Positions 44,887-54,568 are shown, counted from the first letter of the stretch. The stretch is 64,000 nucleotides of DNA from Granulosicoccus sp045110515 (GCA_045110515.1 JBGCGD010000044.1:31049-95048); one strand, 5' to 3'. Translations and numbers: made by a program. The notes: generated from the sequence alone by a model not told the origin.

Positions 44887-46068
44887 GTGTCAATTCCTGA
44901 TTTACTTTGGTTGTTACTCCCCGTAGCTGCGGCAACAGGCTGGTTTGCAGCCAAGCGCAGTGAATCCCGCTCGCGTGCGCAATCGAGTAAAGTGCTTTGG
45001 GACTACAGTAGTGAATTCCACGAAGGTCTAAAGGGGCTTCTCTCTGATCACGTCGAGCTGCCGGCAGATATTTTCAACACGACGTCAGACTCTGCAAGCA
45101 ATGCCGCAGATACCCATATTGCGTTGGGCAATCACTATCGCCAGAAAGGCGATATGGAACGTGCAGTATTCATGCATCAAAGCGTCCTGGATAACCAGGA
45201 ACTATCAGACGATGTTCGGGCATCAGCCCGATTTGAACTGGCCCGCGACTACGATTCGGCCGGTTTGCTCGATCGCTCTGAAGCCACCTTCAAAGCGCTT
45301 ATTAAGTCGGGCCATAGAATCACTGATGCCTATCAAAGCTTATTGCAGTTGCACGAAAGAGAAAGTGATTGGTCGCAGGCGATCGCTGTGGCCACTGCCG
45401 CAGAGAAGCGGCTTGGAGAAGATTTAGGTTGGCGTATCGCGCATTACTATTGTGAGCTGGCGTCTGATGCTGTTAAGGCTGATCAAGAAAAGGATGCCGA
45501 TGAGCACTTACGTAAAGCGTTAAGCCACGATGACTCCTGTTCGCGTGCCTCCATCATGCTTGCGGATCTTGCGCTTGAAAATGGTCAGTACTCGCAAGCT
45601 AACGATCTGTACGAGCAAGTAGAGCAACAGCGTCCCGAACTTATTCCGGAAATTATCGATAAGCGATTTGATGTATTTGAGAAAGCGGGTGATGCTGCGG
45701 AGTTTGACTCCTTTTTAAAGCGTATTCATTCTCAGCGAAATGCCTATTCGGTTATCAGAAGCACACGGCAAATCATTGCAGAGCGTCACAGCCCGCAGTT
45801 GGCAGACCGATTCTTTAAAGATCAGATTCTCAAGCGTCCGTCGTTAAAAGGGTTGCGTGACTGGGCTCATGACCAAGTTGAGTTAAGCAAGCCGGGAGAA
45901 CGCGATAAGGTGCAAGTTATCTGCAATCTCCTCGATAAAGTTATGGAAGATAAGCCTGCGTATCGCTGCAGTTATTGCGGATTTCAGGGTAACGTAATGC
46001 ATTGGAGATGCCCCAGTTGTGGTCAATGGGACAGTGTTTCCACCATTATCGGAGTGGAAGGTGAATGA
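44887..46068 (+). CDS. lapB: LapB (YciM), lipopolysaccharide assembly regulator
   Basis: LapB connects LpxC levels and LPS synthesis at the inner membrane. The 393-residue protein starts with GTG; an N-terminal membrane anchor (residues 5-22) is followed by TPR repeats (about 70-330) and a rubredoxin-type C-terminal metal site with CSYCGF and CPSCGQW. The usual lapA upstream neighbour is absent: only 60 bp lie between ihfB and lapB. It overlaps pyrF by 4 bp. Confidence 0.95.
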   Translation: MSIPDLLWLLLPVAAATGWFAAKRSESRSRAQSSKVLWDYSSEFHEGLKGLLSDHVELPADIFNTTSDSASNAADTHIALGNHYRQKGDMERAVFMHQSVLDNQELSDDVRASARFELARDYDSAGLLDRSEATFKALIKSGHRITDAYQSLLQLHERESDWSQAIAVATAAEKRLGEDLGWRIAHYYCELASDAVKADQEKDADEHLRKALSHDDSCSRASIMLADLALENGQYSQANDLYEQVEQQRPELIPEIIDKRFDVFEKAGDAAEFDSFLKRIHSQRNAYSVIRSTRQIIAERHSPQLADRFFKDQILKRPSLKGLRDWAHDQVELSKPGERDKVQVICNLLDKVMEDKPAYRCSYCGFQGNVMHWRCPSCGQWDSVSTIIGVEGE

Positions 46069-46832
46069 ATAGAATTATTACGGCTCTGGACTTTGCAGAC
46101 GTCAGCAAGGCACAAGAACTGGTGGACCGACTAGAGCCCAGCTTAACTCGCCTGAAAATTGGCAATCAGTTGTTTACATTGGCTGGGCCCGCTTTTGTGG
46201 AGCGTTGTCAGAAAGCAGGGTTCGATGTTTTTCTGGATCTGAAGTATCACGATATTCCGAACACGGTTGCCAGTGCTGTAGAGGCGGCCGCCTCGCTGGG
46301 TGTCTGGATGGTTAATGTGCATGCCAGTGGTGGGCCGGCAATGCTTAACGCTGCGCGCGATGCCGTAAAGCAGTACGACAGAGATGCTGCTACGGGCGGT
46401 GGCACCCGAATTATCGGAGTCACAGTGCTGACAAGTTTTGATCGAGACGAGCTGTCGGCAACCGGTTTGGATATAGAGCCTGCCGATCAAGTTGCTCGAT
46501 TGGCAACGCTTGCTCGTCAAGCCGCTTTAGATGGTGTTGTATGTTCACCCCATGAGGTGGGTTTGATTCGATCCGTTGCCAAAAATAATTTTCTGACCAT
46601 CACTCCTGGAGTGAGACCTGATCCAGCGAGCGCGGTTCCATTGGGCAATATTTCCTCACACGGTGGGCGCCCAGATGATCAAAGACGCACACTTACACCG
46701 TTTGATGCCATCCTGGCGGGCAGTGATTTTCTGGTCATCGGCAGACCGATAACCCAAGCAGCATCCCCCATTGATGTGCTCGCGGCTTTAGCAGCTGAAG
46801 TACAGATTGCTTCGGCTCAGGCTGCTGGCTAA
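46065..46832 (+). CDS. pyrF: orotidine 5'-phosphate decarboxylase
   Basis: PyrF makes UMP from OMP. The 255-residue protein has the catalytic array DLKYHDIPNTV, plus PGVRPDPASAVPLGN and FLVIGRPITQA phosphate-binding segments, typical of class I. It begins inside the lapB stop (ATGA), a known lapB-pyrF arrangement. Confidence 0.97.
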   Translation: MNRIITALDFADVSKAQELVDRLEPSLTRLKIGNQLFTLAGPAFVERCQKAGFDVFLDLKYHDIPNTVASAVEAAASLGVWMVNVHASGGPAMLNAARDAVKQYDRDAATGGGTRIIGVTVLTSFDRDELSATGLDIEPADQVARLATLARQAALDGVVCSPHEVGLIRSVAKNNFLTITPGVRPDPASAVPLGNISSHGGRPDDQRRTLTPFDAILAGSDFLVIGRPITQAASPIDVLAALAAEVQIASAQAAG

Positions 46833-46889
46833 TACTCTGGGTCGAAGGTGTGATGCTTCAAAACTCCCTTTATTAAAGCAAGGCATTCA

Positions 46890-47492
46890 ATGAGTACTGA
46901 CGAAAAAATCTATATCTCAGCGCAACAGTTGCTGGAAGACTCGCTAGAGCTGGGCAGGCAAATACTAGCCAGTGACTTTCGCCCCAATTTTATTGTCGGT
47001 GTTTGGCGAGGTGGCACGCCTGTCGGCATTATGGTTCAAGAGTTACTGGATTTTTACGGTATCGATACTGACCATATCTCAATTCGCACATCGTCCTATG
47101 CGGGTATGAACAAAAGAAAAAACAATGTGCGGGTGCATGGCTTGAGTTACCTTACCCGTAAGATGAACGCAGAAGATTCACTCTTAATCGTTGATGACGT
47201 TTTTGACACTGGGCTCAGCGTCAAAGCTATTCTGGACAAGCTAAAAGAGCGGGCACGGAAAAATTTACCTCATGATGTTCGTGTCGCTACCGCCTACTTC
47301 AAGCCGGGTAAAAACCGAACGGATTTCGTTCCAGACTTTTGTGCTCACAAAACAGACGACTGGCTGGTGTTTCCCCACGAGATGGAAGGGCTGTCACGAG
47401 CGGAGATCGCAAAAAACAAACCGCACTTGCTGCCGGTTATGAACTCCTTAGAGGGGGTTATCGACCCTGTGAAAATGCGAGCAGAAGAGTGA
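46890..47492 (+). CDS. type I phosphoribosyltransferase (hypoxanthine/xanthine PRT-like)
   Basis: The 200-residue protein has the PRPP-binding loop LLIVDDVFDTGLSVKA and an N-terminal VGVWRGGTPVGIMVQELL. This fits purine salvage phosphoribosyltransferases, but the base specificity is not readable. A clear terminator follows at 47551. Confidence 0.88.
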   Translation: MSTDEKIYISAQQLLEDSLELGRQILASDFRPNFIVGVWRGGTPVGIMVQELLDFYGIDTDHISIRTSSYAGMNKRKNNVRVHGLSYLTRKMNAEDSLLIVDDVFDTGLSVKAILDKLKERARKNLPHDVRVATAYFKPGKNRTDFVPDFCAHKTDDWLVFPHEMEGLSRAEIAKNKPHLLPVMNSLEGVIDPVKMRAEE

Positions 47493-47550
47493 TTTTTTGC
47501 GCCTGAGTCAGAACCGCCTGCGAGAACTTAATAAGGGAATAGAAAATTAA

Positions 47551-47573
47551 ATGCCACAGTTGTGGCATTTTTT
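47551..47573 (+). terminator. rho-independent terminator of the lapB-pyrF-PRT unit
   Basis: ATGCCAC (47551-47557) pairs with GTGGCAT (47562-47568), loop AGTT, followed at once by a run of six T (47568-47573). This is the cleanest intrinsic terminator in the window. Confidence 0.85.
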
Positions 47574-47584
47574 CTTCCCGATGC

Positions 47585-47613
47585 TTGTTGTTCAGCCCGA
47601 ACTTGCCTACACT
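47585..47613 (+). promoter_or_regulatory. candidate promoter of tRNA-Leu
   Basis: TTGTTG at 47585-47590 and TACACT at 47608-47613 are separated by 17 bp. The predicted start lies about 5 bases before the mature tRNA 5' end at 47625. Matches to consensus are 3/6 and 4/6, so moderate. Confidence 0.45.
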
Positions 47614-47624
47614 TCTGCTGCGCG

Positions 47625-47711
47625 GCCGGAGTGGTGGAATTGGTAGACACGCCGGATTCAAAATCCGGTTCTGGAAACAGAGTGCGAGTTCAAGTCTCGC
47701 CTCCGGCACCA
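47625..47711 (+). tRNA. tRNA-Leu (anticodon CAA)
   Basis: The 87-nt gene starts GCCGGAG and ends CTCCGGC-A-CCA, giving a perfect 7-bp acceptor stem and an encoded CCA. The anticodon loop TTCAAAA sits between CCGGA and TCCGG, with CAA at 47659-47661. A long variable arm (TTCTGGAAACAGAG) fits a class II leucine tRNA. The T-arm GTTCAAG is present. Confidence 0.97.
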
Positions 47712-47779
47712 TTAGCGCCTAATTAGATCGAAGTGCCTTAGAAAATGCAGACACCTCTCGCCCTTGTTATTCTAGGTCT

Positions 47780-48658
47780 CTACAGAAAGAGCCATTTGGG
47801 GCCAATTATCCGGCATCCCGCGCGACCTTGATCCACTCGGCCCGGGCACTGATCAGGATCCTCATCTCCTGCATCGTTTGCCGGACCATTTCCGCACTGA
47901 ATATCATTGTATAGCGCATCTGCGTGTCGCTCTCCAGGTCCCACGGCTAATAGATGCAACATGTCTTTCACTTTTGCGTAACTACCATCAGGCAGTTGCA
48001 CTTTTTGTTCACGTGCGTTGTGGTCGTATCCGCCAGAGATGTAGCAAACACCTTGGTACGAGTAGCTGTCTTTCCAGCTGAGTTGAGGTACTCGACCGGT
48101 ATACGAATTCCCAGCAGTGTTCGTGCTCGTTTGTGTGTTCGTCGAGGGATTGCTCGTTGTTGGTGTGGATGTCGTGTCAGTTGTGCCAGAGCCAACGGAC
48201 AGCCGCGTCGAGGGCGCGGAGCTACCTATTACTCCCGAAGAACAAGACCAGCCGCCGCCTGTCGGGTCACAATCGACACGCGGAGCCATGCAGGATGCAT
48301 CATAGGCTTCAATGGCCAGCGTGAGATTGGAACCGGTGGCGACGCACTCTGACGCGGAATTTGCGGGTAATTCAATTTGAGGAGCAGGGTCTGGAGCCGG
48401 TGTCTGCGTTTCAGCAATAGACGTGTCAAACAGCAATGGGGCTCGGTTGCCAATGGTTGCCGATGAGCAAGTCCAATTTCCATTGCCAACTGGATCACAA
48501 TCTACCCTAGGAATATTCGGACACTGAGTCGAGTAAGCCTCTTTGGCCTTGTTTAAATCAGTGCCCGAAGCCTGACAAGTCGAATCCTGAGCAAGTCCAT
48601 GAGTTGAAGTAGTAGGGCCAAGCAGTGCCATAGCAAGCACAGGTATACCTAGTTTCAT
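47780..48658 (-). CDS. exported cysteine-repeat protein of unknown function
   Basis: The 292-residue protein has a signal peptide (about residues 1-23, ending GLAQ). It carries two copies of one motif: residues 28-74 and 105-149, each with four cysteines (C28, C46, C54, C64 and C105, C123, C130, C139) and the sequence RVDCDP-G-G-W-CSS-IG--AP. A Ser/Thr-rich linker (155-185) leads to a C-terminal domain with four more cysteines (YQGVCYISGGY, DIQCGNG, DQCPGR, AGCRIIGPKW). The pattern implies disulfides outside the cytoplasm. I recognise no family. Confidence 0.65.
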   Translation of the reverse strand: MKLGIPVLAMALLGPTTSTHGLAQDSTCQASGTDLNKAKEAYSTQCPNIPRVDCDPVGNGNWTCSSATIGNRAPLLFDTSIAETQTPAPDPAPQIELPANSASECVATGSNLTLAIEAYDASCMAPRVDCDPTGGGWSCSSGVIGSSAPSTRLSVGSGTTDTTSTPTTSNPSTNTQTSTNTAGNSYTGRVPQLSWKDSYSYQGVCYISGGYDHNAREQKVQLPDGSYAKVKDMLHLLAVGPGERHADALYNDIQCGNGPANDAGDEDPDQCPGRVDQGRAGCRIIGPKWLFL

Positions 48659-48969
48659 AAAGCGATGTGTCTACGTTAATGAGCTAAATCAAGTCGAGGC
48701 CCACTATAGGATTCCATCCGCTCATGGACAGTGAATCAGTTAATGATCAGTAGACAAGTTATGGGGCAGATATTTGTTATTTATTAATTTTGAGAGCTAC
48801 CGTAAATTTCTCACGATATTCTCTTGCGCTTAATTCCTGAGTCTGCGTAATACGCTAAGGTCAATGGGTTAGAATGTAGAGCTACACTTTATAGCGCCGT
48901 AAGCGTGCGCAAAACTGGCACAAAGAAGCCTGAACCTTCGGCTCCCAGTGCTTAGCTTTAGTTGGTTCC
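48659..48969. other. intergenic region between the cysteine-repeat gene and queA
   Basis: This 311-bp gap separates two divergent genes and holds no credible gene. TAGAAT at 48870-48875 is a possible -10 for queA, and TATAGT on the minus strand (48703-48708) a possible -10 for the cysteine-repeat gene; neither has a clear -35. The central part is AT-rich. Confidence 0.5.
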
Positions 48970-50094
48970 ATGCCCTTGACCCCTACAGACTCACTTCCAT
49001 CTGATAACCATAGCCCTGAAGACTTCAGGCTCAGTGATTATCACTACGATTTGCCATCTGCGTTGATTGCCCAGTCACCGTTAAAAAATCGCAGTGACAG
49101 TCGATTACTGTGCGTCGACGGTCAAGAACTCAAGCATCTTTATGTCACTGATTTAGCTCGGCAGCTGAAACCCGGCGACCATCTGGTATTCAACAATACT
49201 CGGGTAATTCCAGCACGATTGTTTGGTCAGAAGCAATCTGGAGGGAAGCTTGAGTTAATGCTGGAACGATTTGCTACCGATGGTCAAATGCTGGCCAAAA
49301 TTCGCTCTAGTAAGTCGCCAAAACCCGACTCGCTCATTGAGCTGCATGGCGTGACCGACGATCAGGCTAGCAATGATACTCTCACACTAAGAGTTGTTGG
49401 CAGACAAGATGATTTGTTTGAACTGAAGACACTTGCCGGGGCTGAAGATCAGCTAGCACCATTTATAGAGCGCTTCGGTGAAATACCGCTGCCACCGTAC
49501 ATTGAACGTAAGCCCGATGACGCAGATCAAGAACGTTACCAAACTGTTTTCGCTGAAAAGCCGGGGGCTGTAGCTGCGCCAACAGCAGGCTTACATTTCG
49601 ATCAGTCATTGATGGCGACACTCGATGCTGCTGGTATCTCGCATAGTTTCATCACACTGCATGTCGGTGCGGGAACATTCCAGCCGGTCCGTGTTGAGAA
49701 CCCTTCCGATCACGTCATGCATGCTGAGCGAGTGAGTGTCGATCAACATACCGTAGATGCCATTACAGCTGCCAAAGCGCGTGGAGGGCGGATTATCGCG
49801 GTAGGCACGACCAGTGTCCGCGCATTGGAAGCCGCAGCCGCTGACTCGGGAAACGTAGAACCTTTTAATGGTGAAACGCGTTTATTTTTGACACCAGGGG
49901 CTAAGTTTCATGTGGTTGACGGCATGTTCACTAATTTTCACTTGCCTGAATCCACTTTGCTCATGTTGGTTGCAGCTTTTGCTGGCCTTGACGAAACGTT
50001 AGCGGCGTATCGTAGTGCAGTAAAACACCACTATCGTTTTTTCAGCTACGGCGACGCTATGCTCGTTTGGCCAAAATTTGGAGTGCGCTCTTGA
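48970..50094 (+). CDS. queA: S-adenosylmethionine:tRNA ribosyltransferase-isomerase
   Basis: QueA builds the epoxyqueuosine precursor on tRNA. The 374-residue protein has an N-terminal extension of about 20 residues, then LSDYHYDLPSALIAQSPLKNR, NNTRVIPARLFG and the late YGDAMLVW. Family signatures AAPTAGLHFD and FITLHVGAGTFQPV are intact. It overlaps tgt. Confidence 0.97.
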   Translation: MPLTPTDSLPSDNHSPEDFRLSDYHYDLPSALIAQSPLKNRSDSRLLCVDGQELKHLYVTDLARQLKPGDHLVFNNTRVIPARLFGQKQSGGKLELMLERFATDGQMLAKIRSSKSPKPDSLIELHGVTDDQASNDTLTLRVVGRQDDLFELKTLAGAEDQLAPFIERFGEIPLPPYIERKPDDADQERYQTVFAEKPGAVAAPTAGLHFDQSLMATLDAAGISHSFITLHVGAGTFQPVRVENPSDHVMHAERVSVDQHTVDAITAAKARGGRIIAVGTTSVRALEAAAADSGNVEPFNGETRLFLTPGAKFHVVDGMFTNFHLPESTLLMLVAAFAGLDETLAAYRSAVKHHYRFFSYGDAMLVWPKFGVRS

Positions 50095-51206
50095 ACTTCA
50101 GTTTTCAACTTAACAGCACAGACGGAAACGCTCGCCGTGGACAGCTGACATTTGATCGCGGGACTGTGCAAACACCGGCTTTTATGCCAGTTGGTACCTA
50201 CGGTACTGTGAAGTCTGTGACCTCGGAAGAAATTCGTGAGGTTGGGGCAGAAATATTACTGGGTAATACCTTTCATCTGTGGTTGCGACCAGGCACCGAC
50301 ATTATCAAGCAGCATGGAGATCTGCATGATTTTATGAATTGGTCCGGTCCAATTCTCACCGACTCTGGTGGTTTTCAAGTTTTTAGCCTTGCTAAGCTCC
50401 GAAAAATCGATGAATCCGGAGTGAAATTCCGGTCACCGGTTGACGGTTCGGAAGTCTTTTTGAGTCCTGAGGAATCCATGCGTATTCAAACCGACCTTGG
50501 GTCTAATATTGTTATGGCCTTCGATGAATGTACGCCATATCCAGCGACGCATGAGCAGGCCGCAGAATCCATGGAACTGTCAATGCGTTGGGCGAAGCGC
50601 TGTAAAGATGCGTTTGAGCAACTGGAAAATCCCAACGCCCTGTTTGGCATTGTGCAGGGAGGAATGTACGGCGATCTTCGCAAAATCTCCACGGAGGCTT
50701 TAGTCGAGATTGGATTTCCCGGATATGCCGTAGGCGGCTTGGCAGTGGGGGAAGAAAAAGCGATTCGTGACGAAGTGCTGGAACAATCTGTACCGCATTT
50801 ACCTGCTGATGCCCCGCGTTACCTGATGGGAGTGGGCAAGCCTGAGGACATTGTGGCATCCGTCGAGCGGGGTATCGATATGTTCGACTGCGTACTTCCA
50901 ACACGCAATGCACGCAACGATTACATCTACACTTCCTTGGGCGACATCCGGCTGAGAAATGCCAGATTTCGAACCGACACATCCCCAATTGATAGCAATT
51001 GCGACTGCTACACCTGTAAGAATTACAGTCGAGCCTACCTCTATCATTTGTCCAAGTGCGGAGAAATACTCGGTTCGCGTTTGAACACCATCCATAACTT
51101 GCATTACTACCAACAACTTATGAGCAGCATCCGAACCGCTATTGAACAAGGCAGGTTCTCTGAATTTACCAAAGAATTCGCTGATGCCCGGGCCATGGGC
51201 GCATGA
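50091..51206 (+). CDS. tgt: tRNA-guanine transglycosylase
   Basis: Tgt exchanges guanine 34 for preQ1 in tRNAs with GUN anticodons. The TTG at 50091 (371 residues) overlaps the queA stop as TTGA and gives the normal start NFSFQLNSTDGNARRG; the frame is open 8 codons more. The nucleophile region is DSGGFQVFSL; the zinc site is CDCYTCKNYSRAYLYHL. Together queA-tgt-yajC-secDF are a common gammaproteobacterial cluster. Confidence 0.97.
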   Translation: MNFSFQLNSTDGNARRGQLTFDRGTVQTPAFMPVGTYGTVKSVTSEEIREVGAEILLGNTFHLWLRPGTDIIKQHGDLHDFMNWSGPILTDSGGFQVFSLAKLRKIDESGVKFRSPVDGSEVFLSPEESMRIQTDLGSNIVMAFDECTPYPATHEQAAESMELSMRWAKRCKDAFEQLENPNALFGIVQGGMYGDLRKISTEALVEIGFPGYAVGGLAVGEEKAIRDEVLEQSVPHLPADAPRYLMGVGKPEDIVASVERGIDMFDCVLPTRNARNDYIYTSLGDIRLRNARFRTDTSPIDSNCDCYTCKNYSRAYLYHLSKCGEILGSRLNTIHNLHYYQQLMSSIRTAIEQGRFSEFTKEFADARAMGA

Positions 51207-51253
51207 TGCCCAGAATAGGGGCGGTCAGTAAACCCTCTTAAAGACACCGTCTA

Positions 51254-51262
51254 TGGCATAAT
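51254..51262 (+). promoter_or_regulatory. candidate extended -10 promoter upstream of yajC
   Basis: TGG followed by CATAAT at 51257-51262 fits an extended -10 (TGn-TATAAT, 5/6 match), about 40 bp before the yajC start. No -35 is clear. Confidence 0.35.
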
Positions 51263-51301
51263 CGCGCGTTATCTTTCGTCTTCATTTTAAGAGTATTTGT
51301 T

Positions 51302-51628
51302 ATGGATTTTTTCATCAGTAACGCTTATGCCCAAGCAGCCGGTGGTGCCGGTGGTTCCATCATGGGTATTCTCCCGCTGCTGCTCATGCTGCCTATCTTC
51401 TATTTTCTGATGATTCGCCCGCAGCAAAAAAGAATGAAGGAACATAAAGCCATGGTCGAGGCCTTGAAAAAGGGTGATGAGGTCGTTAGTAATGGGGGAT
51501 TAGGTGGAACTGTCACAAAGGTTGGTGACGCTTTCATCACTATGCGAGTTGCCGAAGGCATGGAAGTTAACGTCCAAAAGCAAGCTATTGCGGCGCTTCT
51601 GCCCAATGGAACTCTGAAAAGCGTTTAG
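51302..51628 (+). CDS. yajC: Sec translocon accessory protein YajC
   Basis: The 108-residue protein has an N-terminal single membrane segment (about residues 19-39, MGILPLLLMLPIFYFLMIRP) with the characteristic QQKRMKEHKAMVEALKKGDEVVSNGGL after it. It joins SecDF-YidC at the translocon. secD follows after 55 bp. Confidence 0.96.
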   Translation: MDFFISNAYAQAAGGAGGSIMGILPLLLMLPIFYFLMIRPQQKRMKEHKAMVEALKKGDEVVSNGGLGGTVTKVGDAFITMRVAEGMEVNVQKQAIAALLPNGTLKSV

Positions 51629-51683
51629 TCTCCAAAGGCGCTCAGACCTCGTTTTAGTCCAACCTTAACCAGCTTTTTTGAGT

Positions 51684-53501
51684 ATGACCAATACCAATCC
51701 TCTTTGGAAAACGGTGCTTCTGGCAGCAATTGTAGTCATTGGTGTGCTCTTCGCACTGCCAAACATATTTGGGAGCGACCCGGCGGTACAGGTCTCGGGG
51801 CGAACAAATACGCTGACACAAAGCGAAATTAGCCAGCTGATGTCCACTCTCGAAAATGAAGGCTTAGGTGAGGCTGAAACTCGGATCGAAGAAGGGCGCT
51901 TTCTAGCCTTGTTTCCTAATGAGGACGAGCAGATTAAAGCCCGGGATGTGCTGGCGGATTCTCTCGATTCGAACCGATACATCACCTCGTTAAACCTGGT
52001 GGATGCCAGTCCCGACTGGCTAAGAAAAATAGCAGCCCCGATGTATCTGGGGCTGGATTTGCGGGGTGGAGTTCACTTTCTAATGGAAGTCGATGTGAAT
52101 GCCGTGCTCACATCTGCTGAAGAGCGCTTTGTCCCCGATTGGAAGCGAATGGTCAGAGCGGAAGTTATTCGCGGCACCTCTATTCAGTACTTGGACGGCG
52201 AAATAGTAGCGCGCTTCAAAAGTGAAGAGGACAGGGACCGTATGTTTCCCATCTTCAATCGCGAAGCTACCACTTTGGATATAAGCGCATCCGAAGACGA
52301 TGAATACGCCTACATAATCGCCAATCTGACAGAGACCGCGGCTATTGAGGAGCAGCGCACGGCCATCCAGCAGAACATCGTAACGTTAAGAAACCGAATC
52401 AATGAGCTGGGTGTTTCCGAGCCTGTCATCCAACAGCAAGGCTTGGACCGAATTGTCGTTCAACTCCCCGGTGTTCAAGACACGGGGCGTGCAAAAGATA
52501 TTATCGGCGCCACTGCAACTTTAGAATACCGCCTAGTGGCTCAGGGTGGTAACGGCAAATCTTACAAACGTCGAAGCGATGGCACTCCGATCATGTTGGA
52601 TCGGGATATTATCGTCACCGGCGACCAGATCAAGGGTGCGTCATCGGGTATTGATCAGCAAACCGGTTCACCTGCGGTATTTGTCAATCTAGATAATTCG
52701 GGTGCTCGGCGAATGCGTGAGGTTACTCAGGATAACGTCGGTAATCCGATGGCTGTTGTCTTCATAGAGAACCGAATTGAAAATATCGAAGTCAACGGCG
52801 AGGTTATTAAAAAAGTCAAAAAGATCGAAGAGGTGATTAACGTTGCCACCATTAACGATGTCCTGAGTCATCGTTTTCAAACCACGGGTCTGGGTCTTCG
52901 TGAGGCGACAGACCTTTCGCTTTTACTGCGAGCTGGTGCATTGAAAGCACCTATGCAGATTGTTGAAGAGCGAACCGTCGGGCCTAGCTTGGGCAAAGAC
53001 AACATAAGACAGGGCTTTTTGTCTGCGGTTGTTGGTTTAGCGCTGGTGGTTGTGTTCATGGCATTTTACTATCGAACGTTCGGTGTGATAGCAGGCTTTG
53101 CGTTAATCACAAACGTGGTGCTTATCGTTGCAGTTTTAGGTGTGTTGGGTGCTACGTTAACACTCCCGGGTATCGCAGGAATTGTGCTAACAACAGGTAT
53201 GGCAGTCGATGCGAATGTTCTTATCTTCGAGAGAATACGAGAGGAGCTAAAGGGTGGCGGTAGTGTTCAGGCAGCGCTGTCAGCCGGTTATGACAAAGCC
53301 TTTGTTACTATCGCCGATGCCAATATCACGACGCTGATTGCGGCAGTGGTTCTGTTTAGTCTCGGAACAGGGCCTATTAAGGGTTTCGCGATCACCTTGT
53401 GTATTGGTATTTTGACATCCATGTTCACCGCAATATTCGGTACACGTGTTCTGGTAAACAGTTTGTACGGTGGTAAACGCCTGCAGACGTTACCTATCTG
53501 A
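51684..53501 (+). CDS. secD: protein translocase subunit SecD
   Basis: SecD uses the proton motive force to pull preproteins through SecYEG. I prefer the ATG at 51684 (605 residues) to the TTG six bases earlier. One N-terminal membrane segment, a large periplasmic domain with GLDLRGGVHFLMEVD, and five C-terminal membrane segments with GMAVDANVLIFERIREEL are as expected. Confidence 0.97.
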   Translation: MTNTNPLWKTVLLAAIVVIGVLFALPNIFGSDPAVQVSGRTNTLTQSEISQLMSTLENEGLGEAETRIEEGRFLALFPNEDEQIKARDVLADSLDSNRYITSLNLVDASPDWLRKIAAPMYLGLDLRGGVHFLMEVDVNAVLTSAEERFVPDWKRMVRAEVIRGTSIQYLDGEIVARFKSEEDRDRMFPIFNREATTLDISASEDDEYAYIIANLTETAAIEEQRTAIQQNIVTLRNRINELGVSEPVIQQQGLDRIVVQLPGVQDTGRAKDIIGATATLEYRLVAQGGNGKSYKRRSDGTPIMLDRDIIVTGDQIKGASSGIDQQTGSPAVFVNLDNSGARRMREVTQDNVGNPMAVVFIENRIENIEVNGEVIKKVKKIEEVINVATINDVLSHRFQTTGLGLREATDLSLLLRAGALKAPMQIVEERTVGPSLGKDNIRQGFLSAVVGLALVVVFMAFYYRTFGVIAGFALITNVVLIVAVLGVLGATLTLPGIAGIVLTTGMAVDANVLIFERIREELKGGGSVQAALSAGYDKAFVTIADANITTLIAAVVLFSLGTGPIKGFAITLCIGILTSMFTAIFGTRVLVNSLYGGKRLQTLPI

Positions 53502-53579
53502 TTTTCGTGCGTTTACTTTTTTCCCTCATATCGATAACTATCAGTTCATCAGCTCCAGTGATGAACCAAGGACTAACGC

Positions 53580-54518
53580 ATGCGTAGTTTTATCAACAAT
53601 ACGAATTTCGATTTCATGGGGCGCTACAAGTTAGCGCTGATTGTCTCTAGTCTTCTTTTGGCTGTATCGGTTATTTCAATTGCTGTTCGCGGATTGAATT
53701 TTGGTATTGACTTTACAGGCGGATACACCATCGAAGTCGGTTACGAAAAAGCGCCGGATCTCAGTGTTATCCGAGCTGCTCTAGCAACTGCCGATTTGCC
53801 CGATTCGCAGGTGCAGACGTTTGGGGCGAGCACTGAAGTACTTATAAGAATGGCGCCTAAAGAGGGTTTTACGGGGGCGAGTGTTAGCACTGAAGTCTTG
53901 CGCGTGTTGGCTAAGGCCAGTGAGTCAGAAGTCACTATGAGACGAGTAGAATTTGTTGGTCCTCAAGTGGGTGAAGAGCTTCGCGAAAAGGGTGGTCTAG
54001 CCGTGTTGGCAGCGCTCTTCGGAATTGTTTTATATATCTGGTTTAGATTCGAGAAAAAATTCTCGGTGGGTTCCGTTTTAGCCCTCGTGCACGATGTCTT
54101 TATTACTGTGGGTTTCTTTGCATTGTTTCAAATCGAGTTCGATCTGACCATCCTTGCCGCACTCCTGGCTGTCATCGGTTACTCGCTCAACGACACGATT
54201 GTCGTTTTCGATCGTATCCGCGAAAACTTTGTGCTCATGCGAAGCGGGACACCGGCAGAAGTCATGAATCAATCTATCAACCAGACCTTATCGCGAACAG
54301 TCATAACCTCATTCACAACGCTGTTGGTACTGAGTTCCTTATTTATTTTTGGTGGCCAGATTATTCATGGTTTTGCATTGGCGCTGATTCTTGGTGTCTT
54401 GATCGGTACTTACTCTTCTATCTTTGTTGCGAGTATTGCCGTGCTGCGTCTTGGCATCACCAAGGAAGATCTGATGCCAGTAGAAAAGGAAGGGGCAGAG
54501 ATAGATTCAATGCCTTAG
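53580..54518 (+). CDS. secF: protein translocase subunit SecF
   Basis: The 312-residue partner of SecD has a first membrane segment at 18-38, the GIDFTGGYTIEV periplasmic motif and the conserved YSLNDTIVVFDRIREN in the C-terminal membrane domain. It lies 78 bp after secD and ends 62 bp before convergent suhB. Confidence 0.97.
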   Translation: MRSFINNTNFDFMGRYKLALIVSSLLLAVSVISIAVRGLNFGIDFTGGYTIEVGYEKAPDLSVIRAALATADLPDSQVQTFGASTEVLIRMAPKEGFTGASVSTEVLRVLAKASESEVTMRRVEFVGPQVGEELREKGGLAVLAALFGIVLYIWFRFEKKFSVGSVLALVHDVFITVGFFALFQIEFDLTILAALLAVIGYSLNDTIVVFDRIRENFVLMRSGTPAEVMNQSINQTLSRTVITSFTTLLVLSSLFIFGGQIIHGFALALILGVLIGTYSSIFVASIAVLRLGITKEDLMPVEKEGAEIDSMP

Positions 54519-54534
54519 GGGTATTGAACAAACA

Positions 54535-54568
54535 CCCGCCGCACTGGCGGGGTAAACAGCGCTTTTTT
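54535..54568. terminator. hairpin between convergent secF and suhB
   Basis: CCCGCC (54535-54540) pairs with GGCGGG (54546-54551) over a 5-nt loop. A run of six T (54563-54568) follows after a gap of about 11 bases. It may stop transcription from secF or from both sides, though the T-run is displaced. Confidence 0.5.

Noticed and set aside
47878..48352. Plus-strand open frames across the cysteine-repeat gene
   Set aside because: The minus-strand frame has a signal peptide and a repeated cysteine motif, whereas the plus-strand frames have none of these.
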